In this document: positions 1-7,125 of the stretch, piece after piece | Numbering within the stretch: position 1 is the stretch's first letter | Layout of the letters: the number at the start of each line of letters is the position of its first letter | From: Kiritimatiellia bacterium | Lineage (GTDB): Bacteria; Verrucomicrobiota; Kiritimatiellia; RFP12; UBA1067 | DNA length: 9,296 bases | NCBI GenBank assembly: GCA_017385345.1 | Contig: JAFNRY010000173.1 | Span: 1-9,296, forward strand | Reading direction: 5' to 3' | The notes under the pieces: generated by a model | What the model was told of the DNA's origin: nothing | Seen by the model: only the letters and a program-made list of their open reading frames with translations | Database searches by the model: none | Position numbers and translations under genes: made by a program

Positions 1-945
1 ACGGTGCCGGACGAAGCGGCGGCGCAGACGCTGGGCGAAGTCGCCGGGCGCGTCCCGATCCCTCTGGTGGCCGACATACATTTCGACTGGCGCATGGCGG
101 TCGCGGCGGCGGAAAACGGCGCGGCCGCGCTTCGCATCAACCCCGGCAACATAGGAGGCGCGGACAAGGTGCGCGAAGTCGTGCACGCAGCAAAGGCCAG
201 GAAAATACCGATACGCGTCGGAGTGAACCTCGGCAGCCTCCAGAAGAATCTCGCCGAAAAGACGCGCGCCGGGAAAATGCGCCCCGCCGAAGCGCTGTGC
301 AGCAGCGCGCTCGAACATCTCGCGATTCTCGAGAAAGAGGGATTCCGCGACGTCGCAATCTCCGCAAAAGCCTCCGACGCGGCCACTACGATCGAGACGT
401 ACAGGCTTCTCGCGGAGAGGACCGACTGCCCGCTGCATCTCGGCGTAACCGAGGCGGGGACGCTTCTGCCCGGGGCGGTGCGCAGCGCGGCGGCGCTCGG
501 GATACTGCTTTCGGAAGGCATCGGCGACACAATAAGAATATCGCTGACCGACCGGCCGGAGCGCGAAGTCAAAGCCGGAGCCGAACTCCTCAGGGCGCTC
601 GGTATGCGCGCTCCCGGGCCGGCCATCGTATCGTGCCCGACATGCGGCCGGACCAAAGCAGATCTCTTCCGCGTCGCGGCGGAAGTCGAAGAAACCATGG
701 AAGCCCTCTACTCGAAGAGGCTCGCAGAGGCGAAGACGGCGGGCCGCGCCGGCGCGCCGGCGTTCCCGAAAGTGGCGGTCATGGGGTGCGCCGTGAACGG
801 CCCGGGCGAGGCGAAGGACGCGGACATCGCGCTGTGCGGCTGCGGAGACGGCGATTTCATGGTTTACGTAAAAGGCGAACCCGTATGCAAGACAAGCGCG
901 GCTCAAGCCGCCGGAAAGGTTGCGGAATATGCGATTTCTCTATGA
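1..945 (+). CDS. ispG: 4-hydroxy-3-methylbut-2-en-1-yl diphosphate synthase, 5'-truncated by window edge
   Basis: IspG (GcpE) is the cytosolic [4Fe-4S] enzyme that reductively converts MEcPP to HMBPP, the penultimate step of the MEP isoprenoid pathway. The frame is open from base 1 and begins inside the protein, in the TIM-barrel stretch PLVADIHFDW followed by ALRINPGNIG, so the GTG at 4 is not a start; roughly the first 60 residues lie upstream. The C-terminal iron-sulfur domain is complete: SCPTCGR supplies two cysteines (codons at 634 and 643), and GCAVNGPGEA supplies the third cysteine (787) and the glutamate ligand (808), with the seven-residue Cys-to-Glu spacing of E. coli C305/E312. 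No large insert separates barrel and cluster domain, so this is the short bacterial form rather than the long plant/chlamydial type. It ends in TGA at 943-945 and overlaps the next gene by 17 bases. Confidence 0.96.
   Translation, partial: TVPDEAAAQTLGEVAGRVPIPLVADIHFDWRMAVAAAENGAAALRINPGNIGGADKVREVVHAAKARKIPIRVGVNLGSLQKNLAEKTRAGKMRPAEALCSSALEHLAILEKEGFRDVAISAKASDAATTIETYRLLAERTDCPLHLGVTEAGTLLPGAVRSAAALGILLSEGIGDTIRISLTDRPEREVKAGAELLRALGMRAPGPAIVSCPTCGRTKADLFRVAAEVEETMEALYSKRLAEAKTAGRAGAPAFPKVAVMGCAVNGPGEAKDADIALCGCGDGDFMVYVKGEPVCKTSAAQAAGKVAEYAISL
913..919 (+). promoter_or_regulatory. Ribosome binding site deciding the start of the O-antigen ligase-like gene
   Basis: GGAAAGG lies 9 bases before ATG 929 and directly abuts the alternative in-frame TTG at 920. 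The spacing favours the ATG, so the start at 929 is preferred over the longer TTG reading. Confidence 0.6.
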
Positions 946-2500
946 CAACATCTCGGTTCTCGCGGTGGCGGCGATCTGTTCCGTTCTCGCCTGGATGTAC
1001 GGAGGAACGGATTCACGCCTACTGACGCCGACGATGCCGTGGCTCGTCGTCCTTGCGATAGAGACGGCGCTCGTCTTCCCGCAGCGCCACCCGGGCGAAG
1101 GACTTGTCGAAGCACGCTCGCGCGCATGGAGCCGCCTGAAACGCGATCCGCTGACGTGGATTTCACTCCTGCTGCTCGTCCTGCTCGCCATTCCGCTCTT
1201 CAACCGGGGGCTGTGTCCCTGCTGCGACTATCCGGCCATACATTTCGAAGGCGCCAGCGAAGAGCCGCCGTTCAAATTCCTGCCGTTCTGCGTAAACACG
1301 AAGGAACATTCCAACGTGCTGCTGTGGTTCACGTGCGCCCTGCCGGCCATGCTGGCGGCGAAGCACGCGCTGCTGAAGCGCGGCAAGAGACTGCTCATTG
1401 AACTGCTCGCATGGAACGGCTTCGCGCTGGCGGCGCTGGGCATGATACAGTACGCGGCCGGCGCACCGGCGCCGTTCTGGACGGACTCCCTAAAACTCGA
1501 CGGCGCGTTCTTCTCCACCTTCGGCTACCCCAACATGGGCGGAGACTGGTTCACCACGACATTCCTCTTTTCGTGCGCGGCATGGCGCTGGCACGTGGAA
1601 TGCGAATCGGAAACGGACCACGGGCGCGCGAAAACAAACCATTCGAAGTTCTGGCGCAGGCATCTATTCGCCGTGCCGGCGCTCTTCTCGTTCGTGGCCG
1701 CGGTAATGACGCTGTCTCGCGCGGCAATGGTGTCGTGCGGCTTGGCCGCGCTGCTTGTATGCATCCACTCGCTCGCATGCTCGTTCAGAAAAATGAGCCG
1801 CTCGAGACGCGTAAAGACTGTGGCGGCGTATTTCGTGGCCTTCGCCCTGCTCGGCACGTTCGGCTGGGCGTCGTTCACGGGGCGCGGCAAGACGCCGGCG
1901 CCGAAAAGCGCGGAAGAGGCCGCCGAGAGCGCCTACGACGTACGGGACGACATAATGCGCGAAATGGGCTCCATAGACGGACGCGGCGTGCTCGACAGGG
2001 TGACCGGCAGGATGCAGTACCACGCGGCCGTCGCGATGCGCGTCTGGCGCAGATTCCCGGTATTCGGCTGCGGCGGATGGGGCTACAAGCATTTCTCCAT
2101 ACCGTCGATGACCGACGCCGAATACGCGAAAGGCGTGCAGAAGCTTGGAGGAGCGAACGTGCACAACGACTGGCTGCAGTTTCTCGCCGAACACGGCGCC
2201 GCCGGCCTCGGGCTGATCGCGGCGATCGTGCTACTGCTGATCCGGCCAACGGCGAAAATCTGGAAAGCCCTCGCGGCGGCGGCCAGGTTCATGCGCGGAA
2301 GAGACAGGCCGCCGAGGCCGGTGGCGCTATTCGCGTTCCCGGGCCCCGCATTCTGCCTCGTTCTCGCGCCATTCTTCACTTTCGTGCACGCCTTCGGCGA
2401 CTGCCCTCTGCGCAGCCCGGCGGTACTCGCGCTTTTCTTCGTCTCGTTCGTCGCAATAGACGGGTATCTGCCGCGCATCAAAAACGAGGACGAAGACTGA
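929..2500 (+). CDS. O-antigen ligase/polymerase-like polytopic membrane protein
   Basis: A 523-residue inner-membrane protein with about ten hydrophobic segments, for example residues 8-26, 35-50, 75-90, a cluster around 125-175, a long pair near 245-290, and two close to the C terminus. The decisive feature is the large hydrophilic loop after the mid-protein helices, containing GCGGWGYKHF (around residue 380) and VHNDWLQFLAEHG (from residue 411). This pattern is typical of the Wzy_C/O-antigen ligase superfamily (WaaL, Wzy, related glycan ligases), in which the loop faces the periplasm and takes part in transfer of undecaprenyl-linked glycan. Whether it ligates O-antigen to lipid A core, polymerises a repeat unit or glycosylates protein cannot be told from sequence. 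No glycosyltransferases flank it. It starts inside ispG, suggesting translational coupling, and is followed by the only sizeable gap in the operon. Confidence 0.8.
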   Translation: MRFLYDNISVLAVAAICSVLAWMYGGTDSRLLTPTMPWLVVLAIETALVFPQRHPGEGLVEARSRAWSRLKRDPLTWISLLLLVLLAIPLFNRGLCPCCDYPAIHFEGASEEPPFKFLPFCVNTKEHSNVLLWFTCALPAMLAAKHALLKRGKRLLIELLAWNGFALAALGMIQYAAGAPAPFWTDSLKLDGAFFSTFGYPNMGGDWFTTTFLFSCAAWRWHVECESETDHGRAKTNHSKFWRRHLFAVPALFSFVAAVMTLSRAAMVSCGLAALLVCIHSLACSFRKMSRSRRVKTVAAYFVAFALLGTFGWASFTGRGKTPAPKSAEEAAESAYDVRDDIMREMGSIDGRGVLDRVTGRMQYHAAVAMRVWRRFPVFGCGGWGYKHFSIPSMTDAEYAKGVQKLGGANVHNDWLQFLAEHGAAGLGLIAAIVLLLIRPTAKIWKALAAAARFMRGRDRPPRPVALFAFPGPAFCLVLAPFFTFVHAFGDCPLRSPAVLALFFVSFVAIDGYLPRIKNEDED

Positions 2501-2562
2501 GACCCGGGCCGGACCTACGCTGGCGGAACCGGAGCGGACAACGACACTGCAAGGAAAGAAAA
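2501..2562 (+). other. Intergenic gap with dapL ribosome binding site
   Basis: The only true intergenic gap (62 bases). AAGGAAAG at 2551-2558 is a good ribosome binding site for ATG 2563. The remainder is GC-rich, with no strong hairpin followed by a T-run, so there is no convincing terminator and no recognisable sigma-70 promoter. Transcription probably reads through, although an internal promoter cannot be excluded. Confidence 0.5.
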
Positions 2563-3783
2563 ATGAAACTGAATACGAACTACGCAAACATCGGAAAGAA
2601 CTACCTCTTTGCGGAAATCGCGCGCCGCGTCGAGGCGTACAAGGCCAAGAACCCCGGCGCGAAAATCGTGCGCCTCGGAATAGGCGACGTGTCGGGCCCG
2701 CTTGCGCCGGCGGTGATCGAGGCGATGCACAAAGCCGTTGACGACGAGGCTACGAAGGAGCGCTTCCACGGCTACGGGCCCGAGCAGGGATACGCGTTTC
2801 TGCGCGAAAAGATCGCGGCCAGCGACTACGTTTCGCGCGGCATCGACATGTCCGCCGACGAAATATTCGTGTCCGACGGGGCGAAATCCGACTGCGCGAA
2901 CTTTCAGGAGCTTCTGTCGCCGGAAGCGAAGATAGCGGTTGCCGATCCGGTGTATCCGGTCTATGTGGACTCGAACGTCATGGCCGGGCGCGGCGGGGCG
3001 GAGACCGGCGGACGGCACGATGGCATCGTCTATCTCGAATGCAACCGCGCGAACGGCTTCACGCCCGGACCGGACCAGGCGAAAGGCTGCGACGCCGTGT
3101 ATCTATGTTTCCCGAACAATCCGACAGGAGCCGTCGCGACTCGCGAGAGGCTGCAGGAGTGGGTCGATTGGGCCAACGCGACCGGGGCGCTGCTGCTGTT
3201 CGACGCGGCCTACGAATCGTTCGTGCGGACGCCCGGCGTGCCGAAGTCGATCTACGAATGCGAAGGCGCGCGCGGATGCGCCGTCGAGTTCCGCAGTTTC
3301 TCCAAGACGGCGGGTTTCACGGGGACGAGGTGCGGCTTCACCGTGGTGCCCGAAGGAATCGCGGCGCGCGCGCCGGACGGCACGGAGCTTTCGCTGCGCA
3401 AAATGTGGTCGAGGCGCCAGACTACGATGTTCAACGGAGCGTCGTACATCTCGCAGCGCGGAGCCGAGGCCGTCTATTCGCCGGAAGGCGCGGCGCAATG
3501 CAAAGCGGCGACGGACTTCTACCTCGAAAACGCAAGGCTCATCAAGGAGGCGCTCGTTTCGCGCGGCCTTCCGGTGTGCGGCGGAGACGACTCGCCGTAC
3601 CTTTGGGTGGAGACGGGCGCGAGCGGATGGGACATGTTCGACAGGCTCCTCGAAGAAGCGCAGGTGGTCGTCACGCCGGGCGAAGGCTTTGGCCGGGCGG
3701 GCGCCGGCTTCATCAGAATATCGTCGTTCAATTCGCGCGAAAACACCCTCGAAGCCATAGACAGACTCGGAAGGACGCTATGA
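2563..3783 (+). CDS. dapL: LL-diaminopimelate aminotransferase
   Basis: A 406-residue PLP-dependent class I/II aminotransferase that makes LL-diaminopimelate directly from tetrahydrodipicolinate with glutamate as amino donor, bypassing the succinyl/acetyl route to lysine and meso-DAP. DapL rather than generic AspC is indicated by the N terminus (NTNYANIGKNYLFAEIARRV), LGIGDVSGPLAP, FVSDGAKSDCANFQ, and the C-terminal half RRQTTMFNGASYI plus QRGAEAVYSPEG. PNNPTGA begins at residue 184, DAAYE follows, and the Schiff-base lysine is K248 in SFSKTAGFTGTRCG. The substrate carboxylate-binding arginine is R385 in FIRISSFNSREN. Length matches the family (about 410). The start is supported by AAGGAAAG upstream. 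The TGA overlaps the ATG of the next gene as ATGA. DapL is known from plants, Chlamydiae, other PVC bacteria, Bacteroidetes and some anaerobes. Confidence 0.95.
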   Translation: MKLNTNYANIGKNYLFAEIARRVEAYKAKNPGAKIVRLGIGDVSGPLAPAVIEAMHKAVDDEATKERFHGYGPEQGYAFLREKIAASDYVSRGIDMSADEIFVSDGAKSDCANFQELLSPEAKIAVADPVYPVYVDSNVMAGRGGAETGGRHDGIVYLECNRANGFTPGPDQAKGCDAVYLCFPNNPTGAVATRERLQEWVDWANATGALLLFDAAYESFVRTPGVPKSIYECEGARGCAVEFRSFSKTAGFTGTRCGFTVVPEGIAARAPDGTELSLRKMWSRRQTTMFNGASYISQRGAEAVYSPEGAAQCKAATDFYLENARLIKEALVSRGLPVCGGDDSPYLWVETGASGWDMFDRLLEEAQVVVTPGEGFGRAGAGFIRISSFNSRENTLEAIDRLGRTL

Positions 3784-5897
3784 ACGCAATGCTCGCGGCC
3801 GCGGCCGCTCTCGCCGTCACCTGGTATCCGGCGCCGGACTGGAAGGAAGGTCCCGACCCGGACGCTTCGCCCCACGCCAGAAAAGGGGGAATCGTCCGTT
3901 TCAACGGCTCCAGCGCTCCGAAAAGCCACAACGCGTACGTGGACAACTCGACGTACACGAGAATGATGTTCGCCCTCATGTACGAGAAGCTCATCTCCTC
4001 GGATCCGCGCACGCTCGAATTTGAACCGTGCCTCGCGCGCAGATGGAGCGTCTCGGACGACGGCAGAGAGTTCACGTTCGTCCTCGACGAACGCGCGAAA
4101 TGGTCGGACGGGAGGCCGGTTTCCGCCGAAGACGTCAAATGGACGTTCGATTCGGTGGTGGATCCCAAGAACGACACCGGCCCGTGGAAGGTCATCCTCG
4201 GCGGCTACGAAGAACCGGAGATACTCGACGCCGGCTCGCCGCGGCCCCTGCAGATACGCTTCCGCAAGCGCGGCGACACTTCGCGCAACTGGCGGGACAT
4301 AATCAACTGCGGAACATTCTACGTGATGCCGAAACACGCGTTCGAAGGCAAGGACTTCAACAAGCTCGACCTGAAGGACGCCGTCGTCGGCGGCCCGTAC
4401 AGGATAACGAGGATCGCGGAGCAGGTGGAGACCGAATACGGGCGCGTGGAAGAATGGTGGAGGCGCGACGCGCCGTCGTGCAAAAACACGTGCAACTTCG
4501 ACCGGATACTCCTCAGATACTACACGTCGAACGAGAACGCGTTCGACGCCTTCAAGAAACGCGTGATCGACGTGTATCCGGTCTTCAGCGCGCGCATCTG
4601 GGCCCGCGAGACGGGCGGCGCCAAGTTCGCGAAGAACTGGATAGTGAAGCGCCGCGTGTACAACCACGAACCGATCGGATTCCAGGGATTCGGAATGAAC
4701 ATGCGCCGCTGGCCGTTCGACGACCTGCGCGTGCGCAAGGCGATGGCGAAACTCCTGGACCGCGAAATGATGAATCGCACCATGATGTACAACGAGTACT
4801 TTCTGCAGAACTCCATATTCTGCGACCTGTACGACGAAAAGCATCCGTGCGGAAACGAATTGCTTCTCATCGACCGCGAGGGGGCCGCGAAGCTGCTGGC
4901 CGAGGCAGGCTTCGCCAGGAACCCGCAGACGGGTGTGCTCGAAAAGGACGGGCGCCCGTTCACCTTCACGTTCCTCTCCCGCGGCGCCACCGAAGACAAG
5001 TTCCTCGTCCACTTCAACGCCGAACTGCAGGCGCTCGGCATAAAAATGTCGATCGTGCGCAAAGACTTCGCCAACTGGCAGCGCGACCTCGACGAATTCG
5101 ACTTCGACATGACCTGGAATTCCTGGAGCGCCGGCACATTCCGCAATCCCGAACTGATGTGGCTTTCCAGCGAAGCCGACCGCAAGACGAGCAACAACAC
5201 CACGGGATTCAAATCGGCGGAAGTGGACCGCCTCATCGCCGAAGAGAAACTGATGGGCACGTTCGCCGAACGCGAGGAGGCGTACCGCAAGATAGACGCG
5301 CTCGTCACGGCGCAATGCCCGTACGCGTTCCTTTGGAACATCAAGGCCAAACGGATCCTCAACTGGAACAAGTTCGGAACGCCGGACGGCGTCTTCGGCA
5401 TGCGCGGCGACGAAGAAGACGTTTTCACCTACTGGTGGTACGACGAGGACAAGGCGAAGGAACTCGAGAAAGCGATGTCCGACGGAACATTCCTGCCGTC
5501 GATTCCGCTGGTGGTGGACTACGACAAAGTCGCCGCCGCGAGAGAAGGCGGAAGCGCGAAAGGAAAGAAGAGTACGCGCTGCTGGATTCCGGAGGCGGCC
5601 GCAAGCTCGAGCGGTTCGGCCGCTACGTCCTGGCACGGCCTTGCTCGCAGGCGTTGTGGAGGCCGGCCCTGCCGGCGGCGCGGTGGAAGGCGGCGGACGC
5701 CTCGTTCGACCGCGAAGACGGCAACAGATGGCACGGCCGCGCCAACCTGCCGGCGGAATGGACGATTGAAACGGCGGGGATCAAGTTCAGACTCGGCGGG
5801 ACGGACTTCGGACATCTCGGCATATTCCCGGAGCAGAGGGCGCAGTGGAAATGGCTGCGCGAAACCTGCGCGGCGGAGGCCGCGAAACGTCCAGTGA
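3780..5897 (+). CDS. Extracellular solute-binding protein, family 5 (peptide/nickel type); probable lost stop codon
   Basis: Periplasmic ligand-binding subunit of an ABC importer, of the oligopeptide/dipeptide SBP_bac_5 type. Visible hallmarks are ARKGGIVRFNGSS near the N terminus, FEPCLARRWSVSDDGREFTF, the family signature WSDGRPVSAEDVKWTFDS (from W108), DLRVRKAMAKLLDREMMN with its preceding aromatic stretch, and a C-terminal ending FLWNIKAKRILNWNKFG, then VFTYWWYDEDKAKELEKAM. Homology-like sequence runs to about VVDYDKVAAAREGGSAK; the natural end is probably at 5564 (594 residues). As read, the frame continues to TGA 5895-5897, adding an arginine/serine-rich tail that is only a shadow of the methyltransferase frame. 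The signal sequence is weak: MNAMLAAAAALAVTWYP has a hydrophobic core but no basic N-region. It starts in an ATGA overlap with dapL, preceded by GGAAGGA. No permease or ATPase genes are present, so the substrate is unknown. Confidence 0.88.
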   Translation: MNAMLAAAAALAVTWYPAPDWKEGPDPDASPHARKGGIVRFNGSSAPKSHNAYVDNSTYTRMMFALMYEKLISSDPRTLEFEPCLARRWSVSDDGREFTFVLDERAKWSDGRPVSAEDVKWTFDSVVDPKNDTGPWKVILGGYEEPEILDAGSPRPLQIRFRKRGDTSRNWRDIINCGTFYVMPKHAFEGKDFNKLDLKDAVVGGPYRITRIAEQVETEYGRVEEWWRRDAPSCKNTCNFDRILLRYYTSNENAFDAFKKRVIDVYPVFSARIWARETGGAKFAKNWIVKRRVYNHEPIGFQGFGMNMRRWPFDDLRVRKAMAKLLDREMMNRTMMYNEYFLQNSIFCDLYDEKHPCGNELLLIDREGAAKLLAEAGFARNPQTGVLEKDGRPFTFTFLSRGATEDKFLVHFNAELQALGIKMSIVRKDFANWQRDLDEFDFDMTWNSWSAGTFRNPELMWLSSEADRKTSNNTTGFKSAEVDRLIAEEKLMGTFAEREEAYRKIDALVTAQCPYAFLWNIKAKRILNWNKFGTPDGVFGMRGDEEDVFTYWWYDEDKAKELEKAMSDGTFLPSIPLVVDYDKVAAAREGGSAKGKKSTRCWIPEAAASSSGSAATSWHGLARRRCGGRPCRRRGGRRRTPRSTAKTATDGTAAPTCRRNGRLKRRGSSSDSAGRTSDISAYSRSRGRSGNGCAKPARRRPRNVQ
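5559..5566 (+). other. Candidate destroyed ATGA stop/start junction
   Basis: The sequence here is AAAGGAAA. A T in place of G at 5562 would give AAATGAAA: TGA (5562-5564) would stop the solute-binding protein after GGSAK, and ATG (5561-5563) would start the methyltransferase as MKEEYALLDSGG. Both features are otherwise missing, and the resulting ATGA overlap is the same junction type used at 3780 and 7772. That the base was once T is inference. Confidence 0.6.
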
Positions 5898-6430
5898 AGG
5901 TTCTGAACCTCTTCGCCTACTCCGGCGGATCGACACTCGCCTGCGCGCAGGGCGGCGCTGAAACGTGCCATCTCGACGCATCCCGCGGAATGGTCGAATG
6001 GGCGCGCGGCAACGCGGCTTTGAACGGGCTGGACAAGGCGCCGGTAAGATGGATAACAGACGACGCGCACAAGTTCATGAAGCGCGAGGCGAGGCGAGGC
6101 AGGCGGTACGACGGAATCATACTCGACCCGCCGACTTTCGGACGGGGCGCTTCCGGCGAAACATACAAAATCGAGCGCGATCTCGGCGAAACGCTCTCGC
6201 TGGCGAAAGCCCTTCTCTCCAACAGACCGCTCTTCGTGCTTTTCTCTTCGCACACGCCGGGCGTCACGCGGATCGTCGCGGAAAACACGATAGGCGGGGC
6301 GTTCGGGCCCAAGCGCGTCGAAAGCGGCGAAATGCTGCTCGAAGGGGCCGGCACGACGGTGGACTGCCCCAGCGGCATATATTGCCGGGCGCTCTGGGGC
6401 GCCCCGGCCGGAAGACCATGCTCCGCATAG
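5561..6430 (+). CDS. Class I SAM-dependent methyltransferase, COG1092-like; no canonical start codon
   Basis: Resembles the short COG1092/Methyltrans_SAM proteins, related to the catalytic half of the 23S rRNA m5C methyltransferase RlmI but without its PUA domain. Conserved-looking sequence begins at EEYALLDSGGGRKLERFG, followed by FGHLGIFPEQRAQWKW. The SAM-binding motif is NLFAYSGGSTLA (from residue 116, counting from 5561), then LDASRGMVEWARGNA, and RYDGIILDPPTFGRG with D189 in the DPPxF catalytic-type motif. A target in RNA is likely from the family but not proven. No ATG, GTG or TTG exists in frame between the solute-binding-protein region and TTG 5654, which would cut off the conserved N terminus; I therefore place the start at AGG 5561, one substitution from ATG. 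The frame ends in TAG at 6428-6430 and overlaps trmD by 13 bases. If the base at 5562 is real, expression is doubtful or uses a non-standard start (CTG 5579 is a poor candidate). Confidence 0.75.
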   Translation, partial: RKEEYALLDSGGGRKLERFGRYVLARPCSQALWRPALPAARWKAADASFDREDGNRWHGRANLPAEWTIETAGIKFRLGGTDFGHLGIFPEQRAQWKWLRETCAAEAAKRPVKVLNLFAYSGGSTLACAQGGAETCHLDASRGMVEWARGNAALNGLDKAPVRWITDDAHKFMKREARRGRRYDGIILDPPTFGRGASGETYKIERDLGETLSLAKALLSNRPLFVLFSSHTPGVTRIVAENTIGGAFGPKRVESGEMLLEGAGTTVDCPSGIYCRALWGAPAGRPCSA

Positions 6431-7125
6431 ACATAATCAGCGCGCAGCCAGGGATGTTCGCCGGGTTTCTCTCGGAGAGCATAGTGGCGCGCGCCGTGAA
6501 AAAAGGCCTCTGCTCGGTGGCGACGGTGAACCTGCGGGACTTCTCCGAAGGAGCTTACGGAAAAATCGACGACAAACCGTACGGCGGCGGTCCGGGCATG
6601 CTCATGACGTGCGGCCCGTGGTTCGCCGCCTTAAAGTCGCTCCCGCCGGCGGACCGCATAGTCATGACTACGCCCGCAGGCAAGCCGTTCCGCCAGACCG
6701 ACGCCGAATCGCTCTCCCGCGCAGAGCACGTCATCTTCATGTGCGGCCATTACGAAGGCTTCGACGCAAGGATAGAAACGCTTGCCACGGACTTCCTTTC
6801 CGTCGGGGACTTTGTAATGACCGGCGGGGAACTCGCCGCGGCGGCGATGGCCGATGCGACGGTGCGACTGCTGCCCGGCGCTATCGGGGCCGGTGCGGCG
6901 GCGCTGTCCGACGAAAGCTTCTCCGGCGCGGGAATCCTCGAAGCGCCGCAGTACACCAAGCCCGCGGTCTTCGGAGGCATGGCGGTGCCGGAAGTGCTGC
7001 TCTCGGGCGACCATGCGAAAATCGAAGCGTGGCGCAAGGCGGCCGCGCTCGAACGCACCCGCAGATTCCGTCCGGATCTGGACGGATCAAGGCGGGAGAA
7101 CGAGACGGAAGGAGGCGGGCGGTGA
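6418..7125 (+). CDS. trmD: tRNA (guanine-N1)-methyltransferase
   Basis: TrmD methylates N1 of G37 next to the anticodon in tRNAs, using SAM bound in a trefoil-knot (SPOUT) fold, and so prevents +1 frameshifting. The 235-residue length is normal. Signatures in order: MLRIDIISAQPGMF at the N terminus, DDKPYGGGPGM, the knot segment CGHYEGFDARI (from about residue 109), SVGDFVMTGGELAA (from S128), and LEAPQYTKPAVFGG followed by VPEVLLSGDHAKIEAWR at the start of the C-terminal tRNA-binding domain. The ATG lies inside the end of the methyltransferase gene, and GGAAG sits just 3 bases upstream, so translation may depend on coupling. The stop overlaps the next start as GTGA. The usual rpsP-rimM-trmD-rplS context is absent on both sides. 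Confidence 0.97.
   Translation: MLRIDIISAQPGMFAGFLSESIVARAVKKGLCSVATVNLRDFSEGAYGKIDDKPYGGGPGMLMTCGPWFAALKSLPPADRIVMTTPAGKPFRQTDAESLSRAEHVIFMCGHYEGFDARIETLATDFLSVGDFVMTGGELAAAAMADATVRLLPGAIGAGAAALSDESFSGAGILEAPQYTKPAVFGGMAVPEVLLSGDHAKIEAWRKAAALERTRRFRPDLDGSRRENETEGGGR
7107..7115 (+). promoter_or_regulatory. Ribosome binding site supporting the GTG start of the HAD phosphatase
   Basis: GGAAGGAGG lies 6 bases before GTG 7122, the strongest Shine-Dalgarno match in the window. It confirms initiation at GTG in a GTGA overlap with the trmD stop. Confidence 0.75.

Noticed and set aside
920..931. TTG 920 as start of the ligase-like gene
   Set aside because: It directly follows the ribosome-binding motif with no spacing; ATG 929 has proper spacing.
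4..945. GTG 4 as a genuine start for a short IspG
   Set aside because: The frame is open to base 1 and begins in the middle of the barrel, so the gene is cut by the window edge.
1411..2562. A 384-codon extension of dapL upstream in the same frame
   Set aside because: It is an arginine-rich shadow of the O-antigen ligase-like gene; the DapL homology and a good ribosome binding site both place the start at 2563.
2501..2562. Possible Rho-independent terminator after the ligase-like gene
   Set aside because: There are scattered short GC complementarities but no stable stem followed by a T-run.
3519..5636. A 705-codon open frame on the minus strand opposite the solute-binding protein
   Set aside because: It is rich in R, A, V and H with no recognisable motif and lies wholly opposite well-supported genes. 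Long antisense frames are expected from GC-rich codon bias.
6084..6100. Tandem GAGGC-like repeat
   Set aside because: It simply encodes REARRGRRYD, an expected basic stretch before the DPPTF motif; three short copies in a GC-rich gene are not a repeat element.
5894..6430. GTG 5894 as the methyltransferase start, in a GTGA overlap with the TGA that ends the extended solute-binding frame
   Set aside because: It looks neat but would discard over 100 conserved-looking residues, including EEYALLDSGG and FGHLGIFPEQ. The overlap is coincidental.
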